Positions 40,551-52,240 of a stretch of 64,000 bases of DNA are shown piece by piece. Position numbers and translations under genes: made by a program. Origin of the DNA: Adiantum capillus-veneris (Eukaryota; Streptophyta; Polypodiopsida; Polypodiales; Pteridaceae); contig CM043966.1 of NCBI GenBank assembly GCA_014529385.2, positions 40,787,037 through 40,851,036 on the forward strand, written 5' to 3'. The notes under the pieces were generated by a model that had not been told where the DNA came from, did no database searches, and saw only the letters and a list, made by a program, of their open reading frames with translations. How positions within the stretch are numbered: position 1 is the first letter of the stretch; every line of letters starts with the position of its first letter.

Positions 40551-42579
40551 TCCCTCCTTCTTAGTCTTTGCACGTCCTTGTGCAAGTGTTGTTTTGGTTT
40601 TTGTCTTTGTCTTGGGCTTTTGGCTTTGTCCTTGTCCTTGGACTTGGAAGCAACTGGTTGTCATTTTGATTGTTGGAGTCTTTAGTAATCAAATGTACAC
40701 TTTTTGAGTCTTTGTGAGGTGTTTGAACGTCTTCACTTGGGCATCAATTTCCACCTTGATTGTTAATTCTATGAAGGGATTTGTTCATCAATGTGCATTG
40801 GTAGGCTATGTGTCAGGCATGCAAATCGTTTTTCATGGGGTTGAAGATAATAGAGTTCATTTCAAAGAACCTGTCATAAATGCCTCTTTGAACAATTATA
40901 CATACTATGAGGGCAAGAACATGACACGGTTGTACAACCCCATGATCACATTGTGGCTTGGAATATATGTTTCTAGGTTCCAGCATAAGTCTCTTATGCC
41001 CTCCAAAAACACCTTCCATGGGTGTTCTACCACCTCGATGTCCTTAAATGTAGTGATGCAGGTTATAAGCATTTTGACAATTTTCACCAGCATTTGGCAA
41101 GTCAAATCAAGGACATCTCTCATCTGTGTGATCACCCCTTGTAATGTGCTCACCATGTATCTTTACGATGTGATGCATTGCTGAGAGGTGCCAGCCTCTG
41201 GCTCTGTCTCTTTTGGTATCTCTTTCTTCTCTCGCTTTTGCTCACTATTTAGAGCCCGCTCTGTCTTTTCACGTTCCTTTTTCATTTGGTCTCTCACAAC
41301 TTATTTAGATTCTTGTTGCACTGGAGGGTCTTGTGGCTGGGTGGCTTATTTTTCTATCTACCATTTCTCTTTATCTTTGACAAAATGATGCTCTCGAGGT
41401 GGCTACTCTTGAACTTTGTCTTGATTTTCAAATTCTTCCTTTGATTCTTGAGCAGGAGGAGGGGAAGTGGCATTGGGGGAGAGTGGTGGCATTGTATCTG
41501 TATGTATCTATATGGATTCTGCACCCATCTCCTCCCTTGGATTCAAGGTCATTGGTCTTTGTTTCTTTGACTCCTCCTGGGCACTTTGCTCCACTTTACG
41601 CTTGAGGATGTTGTGAATGTGTTGTCGCATGGTGTTGGCAAGCTCCACATTGTCAGCCATTGTCCTCCTCTTGTACTGCTTTATCTTTTCCAGTCTTTCA
41701 ACTTTATTTTTCTCTAGAGGTTCTTCCTAATCTTCCTCCTCTTTGTCATCTGCATCCTCACTTGCCGCTTCTACCTTTTCTTTGGGCAGATTTTGCCTTC
41801 CTTCTTCTCTCATTCTCTGTGCCTCTTCCATAGATCTTTGTGTCTAAGAAATGGGGATTTGATCTTTCTGTTTGGATATTCTCCCTTCAATCCACACTAG
41901 AGGTATGGTAGCATCACCCTCTGCATCCTTATCTTCTTTCTCTGTTGTGGGTGTCTCTATTCTTAGGATTTATTTTGTCACTGAGCTCTATGTCTGTCTC
42001 TATCTTCTCACACCTGCTTTTTAGAGCCATTTCCTCTTGTTTGTTTGGTGCCAAGTGTCGATGAAGGACCTGCTACTGCCCAGACCACATGTTTTCACTT
42101 GTGCAAAAGATCAAATTGTGAGTCCGTCGATGACAGTTGGTCAATCATTCTGAGGGCCTAGTAAGCTATCTTGGTAAGCACTCACCCTGCGTTCATGTAT
42201 GTTTAGTTTCTCTCACTTCTCTTGAGGTTGGCCACGACTAGATTTTCAAGGATGTAATTCCCCAAGTCGTAGCAAACTACTCTTTTCTCAAAAATCCCCA
42301 ATGCCATACCTACTGCAATGTGCAAATTTGGTTATGTGTACCTTGGCTACTTTTTGCTTCTTGACAAATGCTTTGTAATTGTTAATGGCCTTTTTCTTGA
42401 GGATCAGCTTGTGATTTCCAGGAGGTAGATGGAGTGCTTGGTTGATAAGGTTGATGGTCATTACAAAATCATTTAATTAGCTCCATAAGTTGGCCAAAAA
42501 TTTGTTGAGAAAGTTAAAAAAACGCAAACTTGACCATAAAATGAAAAATGAGCATAATTTGGTCAAAATAAGTCCAAAC
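40551..42579 (-). pseudogene. Decayed open region just upstream of a gypsy polypurine tract
   Basis: Read on the minus strand this 2-kb region is protein-like but full of stops. It has Lys/Glu-rich pieces (for example DQMKKEREKTERALNSEQKR near 41280, IKQYKRRTMADNVELANTMR near 41650) and a hydrophobic stretch (QMRDVLDLTCQMLVKIVKML near 41120). No gag or pol motif fits. Its place, between pol and the 3' LTR, is where some plant gypsy elements carry an extra env-like or accessory frame. Function unknown. A 156-codon plus-strand frame here (40714-41184) looks like its shadow. It is cut at 42579 by COP2 and continues at 48073. Confidence 0.4.
42575..42579. repeat. Target-site duplication of COP2, left (CAAAC)
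   Basis: Matches 48068-48072. Confidence 0.9.
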
Positions 42580-42989
42580 TCTTAAGTATGGAGCCTGATT
42601 TACCCCTTGTAATTTTTTGTGTTAAAAACGCACATTTGAAGGCCCCCATTATGAGGAGAAGCCATCGTATGTGAAGAAAAATAACTCACCAAAAACCAAA
42701 ATTTTAACACCCTGCCGGAATATTCATGTTCCCCGGAATATTATGGCTGGACGGCGGACGAAAAGTGGTCAGAAAATGACTGATCGGTTGGTTGGTTGGT
42801 GGTTGCCGGTAGTCAGTGGCCGGTGGCCGGTGGTCGAAAGTCAATGGCCGGTGGACGAATTGAAAAGCGGACTTGTCTTCTCAAGGGCGGCCACACATGG
42901 GCGGATTGGAGGGTCCGATTTAGACTTATCTACACAAGGGCGGCTACACATGGCTATCTCTCATGAGAGAGGGTAGCCCTTTTGGCCTA

Positions 42990-42998
42990 TAAAAGGAG
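42990..42998 (+). promoter_or_regulatory. TATA box in the COP2 5' LTR
   Basis: CTATAAAAGGAGGCC; the same box is kept in the 3' LTR near 47736. The probable start of element transcription. Confidence 0.7.
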
Positions 42999-43193
42999 GC
43001 CATTTCTACATACATTATATAGTGTGAAGTTGATGCAACAATGTGGGTGTAAGGTGGTGAGAGTGAAGCAAGGCGGGAGCTCCAAAAGGGTATAATCCCT
43101 TTGTAACCTATTTCTTGTTTTAAAGTACTAAATCCATTGAGTGGCTGCTTTCCCGTGGACGTAGCCCACATTGGGTGAACCACGTATATCGTG

Positions 43194-43198
<5 letters not shown>

Positions 43199-43228
<30 letters not shown>
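43199..43228. repeat. (CT)n run in COP2 5' LTR
   Basis: About 14 CT units; the corresponding run in the 3' LTR at 47946-47979 is slightly longer. Confidence 0.9.
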
Positions 43229-43230
<2 letters not shown>

Positions 43231-43317
43231 CTATAATCTCCTGTGTGTGTAAATTATCTCTCTCCATTAAGTAATCTACTCAATTATCTACTTAGCTACA
43301 TCATATTTCCTAACAAC

Positions 43318-43329
43318 TGGTATCAGAGC
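43318..43329 (+). other. COP2 primer-binding site (tRNA-Met type)
   Basis: TGGTATCAGAGC, two bases after the LTR. Confidence 0.92.
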
Positions 43330-43388
43330 AAGTTTTGCTCGTAGCAAAAGTATCTCAAGGAAAGCATTCCTTGAATTGAGTGGGCGTT

Positions 43389-44170
43389 ATGGAGGAGGAA
43401 GGGAAGCTCAAGATTGAGAAGTTCAACGACAAAAACTACCAACATTGGAAGATGCAGATTGAAGACTATCTCTACCAGAAGGAACTCTATTTGCCAGTAG
43501 GCGGTCTTGCAAAGAAGCTCGCAACAATGGCAGATGAAGCATGGATTATCCTTGAACAAAAGGAACTAGGAACAATCCGGTTAAGCTTGGCGTCAACAAT
43601 GGACTTCAATGTTTCGAAGATGAAGACCATGAAGGACTTGATAAAGTCACTTGACGACTTCTACGAGAAACCATCGGCATCCAATAAGGTATATCTTATG
43701 AAGCGCTTGTTCAATCTAAAGATGGCAGAGAATGGTTTAGTTGCAAAACACCTATACAACTTTAACGCAAACATAAGTCAACTTTCAATCGGTGAAAATC
43801 AATTTCGGTGACGAAGTGCGAGCTCTCCTTATACTATCATCTCTACCAGATAGTTGAGGACAACCTTGTGATGGCTGTAAGTAATTCTATTTTTGGCATA
43901 AATACTCTTAAGTTTGATGATGTTGTGGGTGTTCTCCTAAGCAAGGAAATACGAAGGAGAAGCACAGGAGAATCATCAAGTGCTGCACTGTCAGTGGAAA
44001 CAAGAGGAAGGCCTAAGGAGAGGTTCAAAACCTAAAGGATCGTGATCGCTCAAGACGGACCAAGTTACACACAAAGTCAGTTCTTGAATGTTGGAACTAC
44101 GGCAAGAAGGGCCACGTCAAGAAGAATTGTTGGTCTAAGAAGAAGAAGGAGACTGAGTCTCAAGACAACA
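43389..44170 (+). pseudogene. COP2 gag
   Basis: ATG 43389 (MEEEGKLKIEKFNDKNYQHWK) begins a standard copia gag (DUF4219/UBN2-like: WKMQIEDYLYQKELY, then LWKTLDDFYEKPSASNK-like sequence and LFNLKMAENG). Frameshift at about 43805; the protein continues as DEVRALLILSSLPDS and, after another shift, DNLVMAVSNSIFG (43860 on). The zinc knuckle reads CWNYGKKGHVKKNC (about 44091-44132): the second Cys of C-x2-C is Tyr, a probable G-to-A change. Confidence 0.85.
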
Positions 44171-44780
44171 AGCCAACATCGGAGGCCAATGTGGCAGGTA
44201 AAGTACAGCAAGATGCTCTAATTCTCTCATTACACAATGTGTCTAATTCTTGGATAGTAGATTCGGTGACTTCATTCCATGCAACACCACACAAGCAACA
44301 TTTCCAAGATTACACCAAAGGTAATTTTGGGTATGCATACTTGGGAGATGATGAAGCTTGTGAGATTGTCGGCAAAGGTACAGTTTTTGTCAAAACTGCT
44401 AACAAAAATGAATGTAAGCTTAAAGATGTTAGGCATGTTCCTTCTCTTCGCAAAAATTTGATCTCTATAGGACAATTGGATGATGAAGGTCACAACATTG
44501 CATTTGGAAGCAAACGGTGGAAGATCTCAAAGGGATCTTTGGTGGTTGCCAAGGGAGAAAAGGTTGGTACACTTTACTTGTGTATTGCTAGTACACAACC
44601 TTCAGCTTGTGCAACAACTACAGAAGTCAACAGTGCAGTGTGGCACTACCGGCTTGGGCATATGAGTGCCAAAGGAATGCAAATCCTTCAAATAAAGAAT
44701 CTTCTACCAGGTTTGAAAGAAGTGGACTTAGAGTTCTGGGAAGATTGTGTTTATGGTAAACAAAAGAGGATAAAATCTTA
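44171..44780 (+). pseudogene. COP2 protease and GAG-pre-integrase
   Basis: Open frame 44191-44781. Protease motif SWIVDSVTSFHATPHKQHF (about 44248-44305): the active-site Asp-Ser-Gly reads Asp-Ser-Val. The rest of the fold is there (YLGDDEACEIVGKG, VRHVPSLRKNLISIGQLDD). Pre-integrase zinc region WHYRLGHMSAKGMQIL ... DCVYGKQKR, with the first Cys of the CxxC lost. A TAA follows at 44779. Confidence 0.85.
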
Positions 44781-45660
44781 AAAATAAAGAAATGAAAGAA
44801 AAAATAAAAAACTTGAGTTGGTTCATTCTGATGTTTGGGGTCCTACAAGTACACCATCACTTGGTGGCTCATTATACTATGTAACATTCATAGACGATGC
44901 GACTAGAAAAACATGGGTTGATGTCATGAAGAATAAGTCCGGTGTATTTTCCATATTTCAAAGGTTGAAAGCCTTTGTGGAGAATGAAACAGGTACCAAG
45001 GTTAAATGCCTCAGATCCGACAATGGAGGCGAATATTGCAGCCAAGGTTTTGAAAACTTTTGTGCTAGCAATGGCATTCGGAGACAAAGGACAACCCCAA
45101 GGACACCTCTACAAAATGGAATTTTGGAAAGGATGAACATGACAATCATAGAGCGAGCATGAAGCATGAGGCTACATGCAGGCCTACCGCTTGAGCTTTG
45201 GGCGGAAGCTCTAAGTACGTCTGTGTACTCGATCAACCGGTCACCCTCAAGGACATTGGATGGGGGAGTTCCAGAAGAGGCATGGACAGGTAAACCGGTG
45301 AATTATGCATTTCTCAAAGTGTTTGTGTGTGAGGCTTTCATGCACATAGATAGAAGCCTAAGATCAAAGCTAGATGCAAAGTCCAAAAAGTGTTTCTTCA
45401 TTGGCTATGGAGAAGGTGACTTTGTGTATCGCCTATGGGATCCTGAAGATGGTAAAATCTTAAGGAGTAGGGATGTAATTTTTAACGAACAAAATATGTA
45501 CAAAGATTTCTTGGAAAGAAAACAAGCAAAAGAAACAGGTGATGAGTACATGGAGCTTGAGGACGGTGAAGACTCAAGGACTACAAACGGTGACAATTTG
45601 CAACAACGTCAACCAAATGAAGAGCCTCAACCTATTCCCCGAAGATCTACAAGAGCAAGA
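44781..45660 (+). pseudogene. COP2 integrase
   Basis: Frame 44818-45162, a TGA (probably CGA to TGA), then 45166-45741. All three acidic residues are visible: LVHSDVWGPTSTPS (about 44818), CLRSDNGGEYCSQG (about 45009) and NGILERMNMTI (about 45118-45150). The C-terminal part has the usual copia landmarks WAEALSTSVYSINRSP, SKKCFFIGYGEGDFVYRLWDP and SRDVIFNE, ending in an acidic linker. Apart from the stop, this integrase looks complete. Confidence 0.9.
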
Positions 45661-46500
45661 CAGGTTTGTTCCTTCCTTCAACCATCTCTTGATCGCAGCT
45701 TCTGGAGAGCCGGAATCATACGAAGAAGCTATGCAACATGAATCCAAAGAAGAATGGATGAAGAGCATGCATGTGGAGATGGACTCACTACATCACAACC
45801 AAACATGGGAGTTGGTTGAGCTGCCTAAAGGAAAGCAGGCACTTCAAAACAAATGGATGTACAAGTTGAAGGAAGAAGAAGGTGGGAAGAAAAGGTACAA
45901 GTCTAGGCTTGTGGTAAAAGGGGTTTCTCAAAAGAAAGGTATTGACTTCAATGAAATATTTTCTCCTGTTGGAAAAATGAACTCAATTAGGCTTGTCTTA
46001 AGCCTTGTGTCTACTCATGATCTAAATCTTGAGCAAATGGATGTAAATATGGTATTCCCTCACGGTGACTTAGAGAAGGAAATTTACATTCTTCAACCAA
46101 AGGGGTATGAAGTAAAAGGTAAGGAGAAAATGGGTTGCAGAATAAAGAAGATCTTGTATGGTTTAAAGCAAGCATCAAGACAATGGTACTTGAAGTTCGA
46201 TCGATAGATGCTAGATCATGGATTCAAAAGATGCAACTCAGATCATTGCGTCTACATGAAGAATTTGGGAGATGGGAAGTTCATCGTCCTATTAATGTTG
46301 TATGTTGATGACATGCTGATTGCAAGTGCTAACATGCAGGACATCAAAGACCTAAAAGAGGAGCTGTCTAAATCTTTTTCAATGAAAGATTTAGGTGCTG
46401 CAAAGAGGATACTTGGTATGAAGATATAATGGGAAAGGACGAAGAAGACAATAGAGCTATCTCAAGAGGATTACATCAAGAAGGTACTAGAAAGGTTTGC
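45661..46500 (+). pseudogene. COP2 reverse transcriptase
   Basis: After a frame change near 45660, RT reads EPESYEEAMQHESKEEWMKS, TWELVELPKGKQALQNKW, VKGVSQKKGIDFNEIFSPV, LEQMDVNMVFPHGDLEKEI and ILYGLKQASRQWYLKFDR, with a stop at 46205. It goes on with the catalytic LMLYVDDMLIASANM (about 46292-46336), both Asp intact, and FSMKDLGAAKRILGMKI, then a TAA at 46427. Two stops and one shift inactivate it. Confidence 0.92.
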
Positions 46501-47310
46501 AATGCAAAATGAAAAAAAGATTTCTACACCTTTGGCTGGTCACTTTAAACTAACCAAGGATATGTGTCCAAAGACACAAGGGGAGATAGTGTATATGTCT
46601 AAAGTTCCATATGCTGCAGCGGTGGGTTCTCTTATGTATGCTATGTTCTGGACAAGGCCAGACATTGCACATACAGTGGGAGTTGTAAGTAGGTTCATGG
46701 ACAACCCAGGTAAAGAGCATTGGCAAGCTGTGAAGTGGATACTTAGGTATCTAAAAGGGACAACAACAAATGCTTTGTATTTTGGGGGAACTGATATTTT
46801 TCTAGAAGGGTACGCTGATGCAGATATGGCAGGTGACAAAGATACTTGAAGGAGCACTATTGGCTGTGTCTTCATGGTTGGAGGCACAGCAGTAAGCTGG
46901 GCTTCAAAGCTGCAGAAAGTGGTTTCACTTTCTACCACAAAAGCAGCGTATGTAGCAATGATGGAGGCAAGCAAATAAATTTTGTGGCTTCATAGATTCT
47001 TAGAAGAGCTTGGATTCAAACAAGACAATTGTGTCTTGTACAGTGATAGTCAAAGCGCTATCCATCTTGCGAAGAACTCAACCTTTCATTCAAGGACAAA
47101 GCACATTGAGGTGAGGTACCACTTCATACGTACTCTTTAGGAAGAGGGACAGCTAAAGCTAGGAAAGATGCATACAAGTAAAAATCCTGTAGGCATGTTT
47201 ACAAAGGCGGTCAACAAGGAGAAGTTGATTTTTGCTCATCTTCAATCGGCATTCAAGGATAAGAAGCCAGGATGGAAAGCAGTCACAGGTTTGGTTTGGA
47301 GATCAGTCTC
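46501..47310 (+). pseudogene. COP2 RNase H
   Basis: Connection and RNase H: STPLAGHFKLTKDMCP, AVGSLMYAMFWTRPDIAHTVGVV, GYADADMAGDKDT, then TGA (46847), STIGCVFMVGGTAVSW and LSTTKAAYVAMMEASK, a TAA, then ILWLHRFLEELG and LYSDSQSAIHLAKNSTFHSRTKHIE. The catalytic Asp residues in YADAD and YSDSQ are visible; the usual Glu of STTEAEY is Lys. The frame runs to just before the polypurine tract. Confidence 0.9.
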
Positions 47311-47322
47311 CAAGTGGGAGAT
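47311..47322 (+). other. COP2 polypurine tract
   Basis: CAAGTGGGAGAT directly before TGTTAAG of the 3' LTR; the standard copia form. Confidence 0.85.
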
Positions 47323-47941
47323 TGTTAAGTATGGAGCCTGATTTACCCCTTGTAATTTTTGTGTAAAAACGCACATTTGTAAGGCCCCCATTATGAGGAG
47401 AAGCCATCGTGCCTGAAGAAAAATAACTCACCGGAAATAAAATCACTCGTCGGAAATCAAAGTTTTAATGCCCTATCGGAATATTCCTTTTTGTCGGAAT
47501 ATTATGGCCGATCGACGATCAAAAAGTGGTCAAAAAACGACCGGTCGGTTGGTCGATTGGCCGGTGGCCAGTGGTCAAAATTCAATGGCTGGTGGCCGGT
47601 GGCCAAATTCAAAAGCGAACTTGTCTTCTCAAGGGCGGCTTCACATGGGCGGATTGGAGGGTCCAATTTGGACTTCTCTACACAAGGGCAACTACACATG
47701 GCTGCCTCTCATGAGAGAGGGCAGCCCTTTTGGCCTATAAAAGGAGGTCATTTCTACACACATTATATAGTGTGAAGTTGATGCAACAAGGTGGGTGTGA
47801 GGTGGTGAGAGTGAAGCAAGGCGGGAGCTCCAAAAGGGTATAATCCCTTTGTAACCTATTCCTTGTTTTGAAGTACTAAATCCATTGAGTGGCTGCTTTC
47901 CCGTGGACGTAGCCCACATTGGGTGAACCACGTATATCGTG

Positions 47942-47981
<40 letters not shown>

Positions 47982-48067
47982 TCTATAATCTCTTGTGTGT
48001 GTAAATTATCTCTCTCCATTAAGTAATCTACTCAATTATCTACTTAGCTACGTCATATTTCCTAACA
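47323..48067 (+). repeat. COP2 3' LTR
   Basis: 745 bp, TGTTAAG...CCTAACA. Good match to the 5' LTR at both ends; the middle (about 47425-47600) is more diverged and about 20 bp longer. Confidence 0.95.
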
Positions 48068-48072
48068 CAAAC
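48068..48072. repeat. Target-site duplication of COP2, right (CAAAC)
   Basis: Matches 42575-42579. Confidence 0.9.
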
Positions 48073-49600
48073 TTGACCAATGCATCTAGGACAACTACAT
48101 GCACTAGGGCATGTGGTTACATGTCAATTTTGGCTCAGGGGATCATAGATTGCGATCCATGTTGGAACACATATTGAAGTTCTGGTGATATCCTCTGATA
48201 AAACATGTGTTGAGGATACTGTGGTTCACTCTTTTTGGAATTTGGATCACTGGTTCGAAATTTATGCAATTTTTTGAAATTTTTCTCAGACTTAAAGAAT
48301 TTTGGCATTTTGGCAAGGGTCTTGAAGTTCAAATGACTTGAAACTCTAGGGTTGGGTCATCTTTGGCATTTGGGACTTGATGGTATGATTTTGGTTTGGA
48401 AAGCTTACAAGGGGTCATGGACTGCGATCCATGTTCTACATCCTTTTGGAATGAAGCTTGGGGTACCTATTTCTATAGCATATCCTAACACACTAGTGAA
48501 GTTATTTTCAAATTTGGACAAGTTTCTCTCAAGTTTTCCCAGTTTCCCAAGTTATGGCCCAATTTGGAGTGACTTTACCATATTTGGTTTTGATTGGCAA
48601 TCTTGATCCTTGATGGTGATCAATCTGTTTGAGATTTTTCTCTTCTAATGATTTGGGGTTGAAGTATTGCCCAAATCCCAACCGTCTGTTGGTTTCTGGC
48701 CCAATTTGAGTCTTTGTATTTCCTTAGTCTCTCTCAAATCTTGACCACTTTCCATGAATTTTCTGGCATTGCTTGTGTTACCAAAAATTCACAAGTTTTT
48801 TTGACTTGGCACTTTGATAAAAAAACACACTTTCAATCTCTAATACTCTGACATTGCTGAACTTTGCCAAATGAAGCACTTCATGTGAACAAAGACTGAA
48901 TCCCTTTTATAGTGCACAATTCCTAGCCAATGCACACATTTTGGCACCCAATTCTGACGAAATTTGTACCTAGGGGTCATGGGTTGCTATTCTTGTTTTG
49001 GTCCCAAATTGGGCAAAACTTCAAGGGTAAGTTCATGGCATGTGTTCCAAGCTACTAGTGCACTTTTTTCTAGGTTTGGATCTTTTTTTCGATCTATGGG
49101 TCAAAATGATCATTTGGTGATTGAACTTTTGATTTTACTTGATTTTTGGTGGTTTTAATGTCCGTTTGACACCAAATTTACATGGATTTGCAAACCAATT
49201 GTACCAAAAATCCCTGTTTGGGTAAGTTGGGGTCATAAATAACGATCCATGATCAACAAGAAATTTTTCTGTGTGATGTCAACAGTAGATAGGCGCTTTC
49301 AGTAACAACATTTTGCACCACTTAGTTTTGCAATTTGAAGTGGGGGTCATGGATCGTGATCCATGTTCCACCCCATTTCCAGACTGTCATGATTTTGCTA
49401 GCAATTTAGGACATTTTGGTCAACTTGATATTGAAAATGGACTTAGTTTGCCCTCCCAAAAGTGCTTTGACAGTTTCCCACAATCCCATATGGGATTTGA
49501 TTGATTTTGTTGTTGTGTGTGTTTTCGTGCCAATTTGACTATACACAACTACTCATGCTCTGTTAAGGACCTTACTTGTAAACTCTAGTGAGGTGTGGGT
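48073..49600 (-). repeat. Leader-like region with five diverged palindromic repeats
   Basis: Non-coding. A block of the form GGGGTCATGG-NNNN-GATCCATG recurs at 48138-48163, 48411-48436, 48972-48999, 49229-49252 and 49341-49367; the last contains CATGGATCGTGATCCATG, palindromic but for the central two bases. Sequence between copies shares TTTGGAC/CAATTTG phrases. It resembles the leader of GYP4 in design, not in sequence. Orientation is inferred from the flanking minus-strand gypsy pieces. Confidence 0.6.
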
Positions 49601-49651
49601 TTTGGTGTGGCTATAGCAGATAAATCCCCAATAGAAAGATCTAGGCCAAAA

Positions 49652-50409
<758 letters not shown>

Positions 50410-50411
50410 AA

Positions 50412-51950
50412 TTACTCCCCCCTTCCCATTATGAGTCGCCGAGGACGAAGGTCTATGCGATGTGCATGGGCGCAAACAACATGTCTATGTAAGGCCGTGA
50501 AATGTGTCCCTATGATGCTGATAAAAGAGATGCATTGGGTAACACTCTGATGTGCAAGATGTGGGTACTGAACCAATTGTTCAGTGGTTTCAGCTAGTGA
50601 GGTTTTATCTATGTTGCGGTTTTCCAAACAAATTTTTTTGAAGACGAATTGCGTGCTCTTTGATGGTTGGTTTGGTGAGTACGATGGATTGATTTTCGAT
50701 TTGGCTTTAAGTACCCACTTCAAGTTAGATTCTAGAGAATTTGGTGGTTTTTACTATGTATGGAAATCCAGGACATGTTCAACTCTTAAGACTTGCTTAA
50801 ATATGGAAACATGTGCATATGGATCTCTCGATCTGCTCTACTTCTTGGGCACACACTTTGCCACTTGAGAAGGTCACATTCTTTGAGTTTCCACTACATT
50901 CTCATCATCCTAGGCTCACCTACCACTAGATCTATTTCCTCATATCTGCTAATAAGTTGTTTGGAGGGGGTGCGATCAGTTACCCTCTCATCAGGTCGCA
51001 TGTATCTACCCTCGATTCTAATATAAAGCACTGTTGTGTTGAATAACGTATATGGAATATCACTACCTTGGTGCGTGTACAGAGGAACCCTTGAACTCAA
51101 AGTTCCCCTCGGTCTTGGCTCAAAGAGATGTGGTCGATTGAAAGAATCTTCGACTCGAGTTCTAGGCGTACTCACTCTTGTAAATCTTTGGCTCTTGTTG
51201 TTTCATTGACAATTGGTCTATGTGTGCTGGGGTGACATAATACTGGTGGAGTGCCCCCCCCAAAGTACGTATATCTCTCAAGCTCTTTGCGGCTCATTGT
51301 TGAATATCTCCAACCATACTTGTCTAACATGATTATATGCGTATCTCTCTCCACTTCATACATGAATACATACAGCATTTTTGCTCTATTATCTTCGTCA
51401 CATTGGGTTCATCACACCTATAATAGAGAGTTTTCTCTTTGTTATCATATTTGTATAAACCCATAAACATGGTCTATGTTGACATGAGTAGCCACATTCA
51501 ATCGCCGAAGCTTTGTATTAGGAACATCCAGAACTTCTCTTCAGGCTTGGCATCAACCTTTTTCTTCATGCATGTAATCCCCACTTTTCCACAATAAAGG
51601 GATTATGTGCAACTAAATACATGTTTTGTTCTTCATCAAAGTATCGATCACCATTGTAATCTATGAGCACTATGAGCTTGAGTTTACTAGGTCTCTCTTC
51701 TATTTTAACGCAATAACCATACCGTCTTTATAGATTTGAGCACCTTGTTCATTTTCAAATTAGTACTGTAGGTGCAAAAGTTTTGTATTTGGTGCTGTTT
51801 TTTATGGTCCTACCCCATTTTGGTTTCCTCCTTGAAACTCACACTTTTGAAGCCTTGATTTTGTTGCCATCTCCAAAGGATACAAGACAATTGACCACTT
51901 TCATACAGAAGGTTGAAAATCTGTCTTGCTTTATACCTTTGGCATCATAA
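50412..51950 (-). pseudogene. Decayed minus-strand open region upstream of a gypsy purine tract
   Basis: On the minus strand, protein-like pieces: 51378-51172 (MLYVFMYEVERDTHIIML), 51175-50894 (ending YEEIDLVVGEPRMMRM) and 50723-50412; further up LIVLIDYNGDRYFDEEQNMY and HNPFIVEKWGLHA (about 51680-51580). The pieces join only with frameshifts. They do not resemble gag, protease, RT, RNase H or integrase. Their position before the polypurine tract suggests an accessory 3' frame of a gypsy element, as at 40551-42579. Function unknown. Confidence 0.4.
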
Positions 51951-51953
51951 TTA

Positions 51954-52240
51954 TTGTATCCATTGCAGCAAGTGGTTAAGAATGATCCATCAGAGTGGAC
52001 ACGTGATTGTGAATATGTTTTTGACAGAGTCAAAGAAGTTTTGATTACACTACCCATTAAGCAAGCTCCTGGCTGGGAAAAGGAATTTTATGTTAACCCA
52101 TCAGTGGGAGATGATGCCATTGGGGCCATGTTGTTGCAAAGGGGGAAGGAATCTCAGTATATGAAGCCTATTCATTATGCTATCAGAGTGAATACTGGGC
52201 TACCCTGGCAGATTTACTCACTTACAAGGAGACTCCTGTT
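51954..52240 (+). pseudogene. GYP5 RT end and first RNase H (deleted)
   Basis: Reads PLQQVVKNDPSEWTRDCEYVF, LPIKQAPGWEKEFYVNPSVG and DDAIGAMLLQRGKESQYMKPIHYA, the RT thumb/connection and first third of the gypsy RNase H. The catalytic Asp normally in VDAS is replaced by VNPS, as in the degenerate first RNase H of Tat elements. An internal deletion follows near 52190. Confidence 0.8.

Larger units (their letters stand above)
42580..43315 (+). repeat. COP2 5' LTR
   Basis: Starts TCTTAAGTATGG, where the 3' copy has TGTTAAGTATGG, so the terminal TG has mutated. Ends TTTCCTAACA. A (CT)n run at about 43199-43228 sits after a TATAAAAGG box (about 42990). Confidence 0.93.
42580..48067 (+). mobile_element. 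COP2: complete Ty1/copia LTR retrotransposon
   Basis: 5.5 kb with both LTRs (736 and 745 bp), tRNA-Met primer site, gag, protease, integrase, RT, RNase H and polypurine tract, flanked by CAAAC. Order gag-PR-IN-RT-RH is diagnostic for copia. A few stops and frameshifts are present. It inserted into the minus-strand gypsy material. Confidence 0.95.

Noticed and set aside
40714-41184. 156-codon plus-strand frame
   Set aside because: Antisense to a more protein-like minus-strand region next to a gypsy polypurine tract; no domain recognised.
40551-42579. Host gene interrupted by COP2
   Set aside because: The region ends in a polypurine tract and LTR, and carries many stops; a retrotransposon 3' region is the simpler reading.
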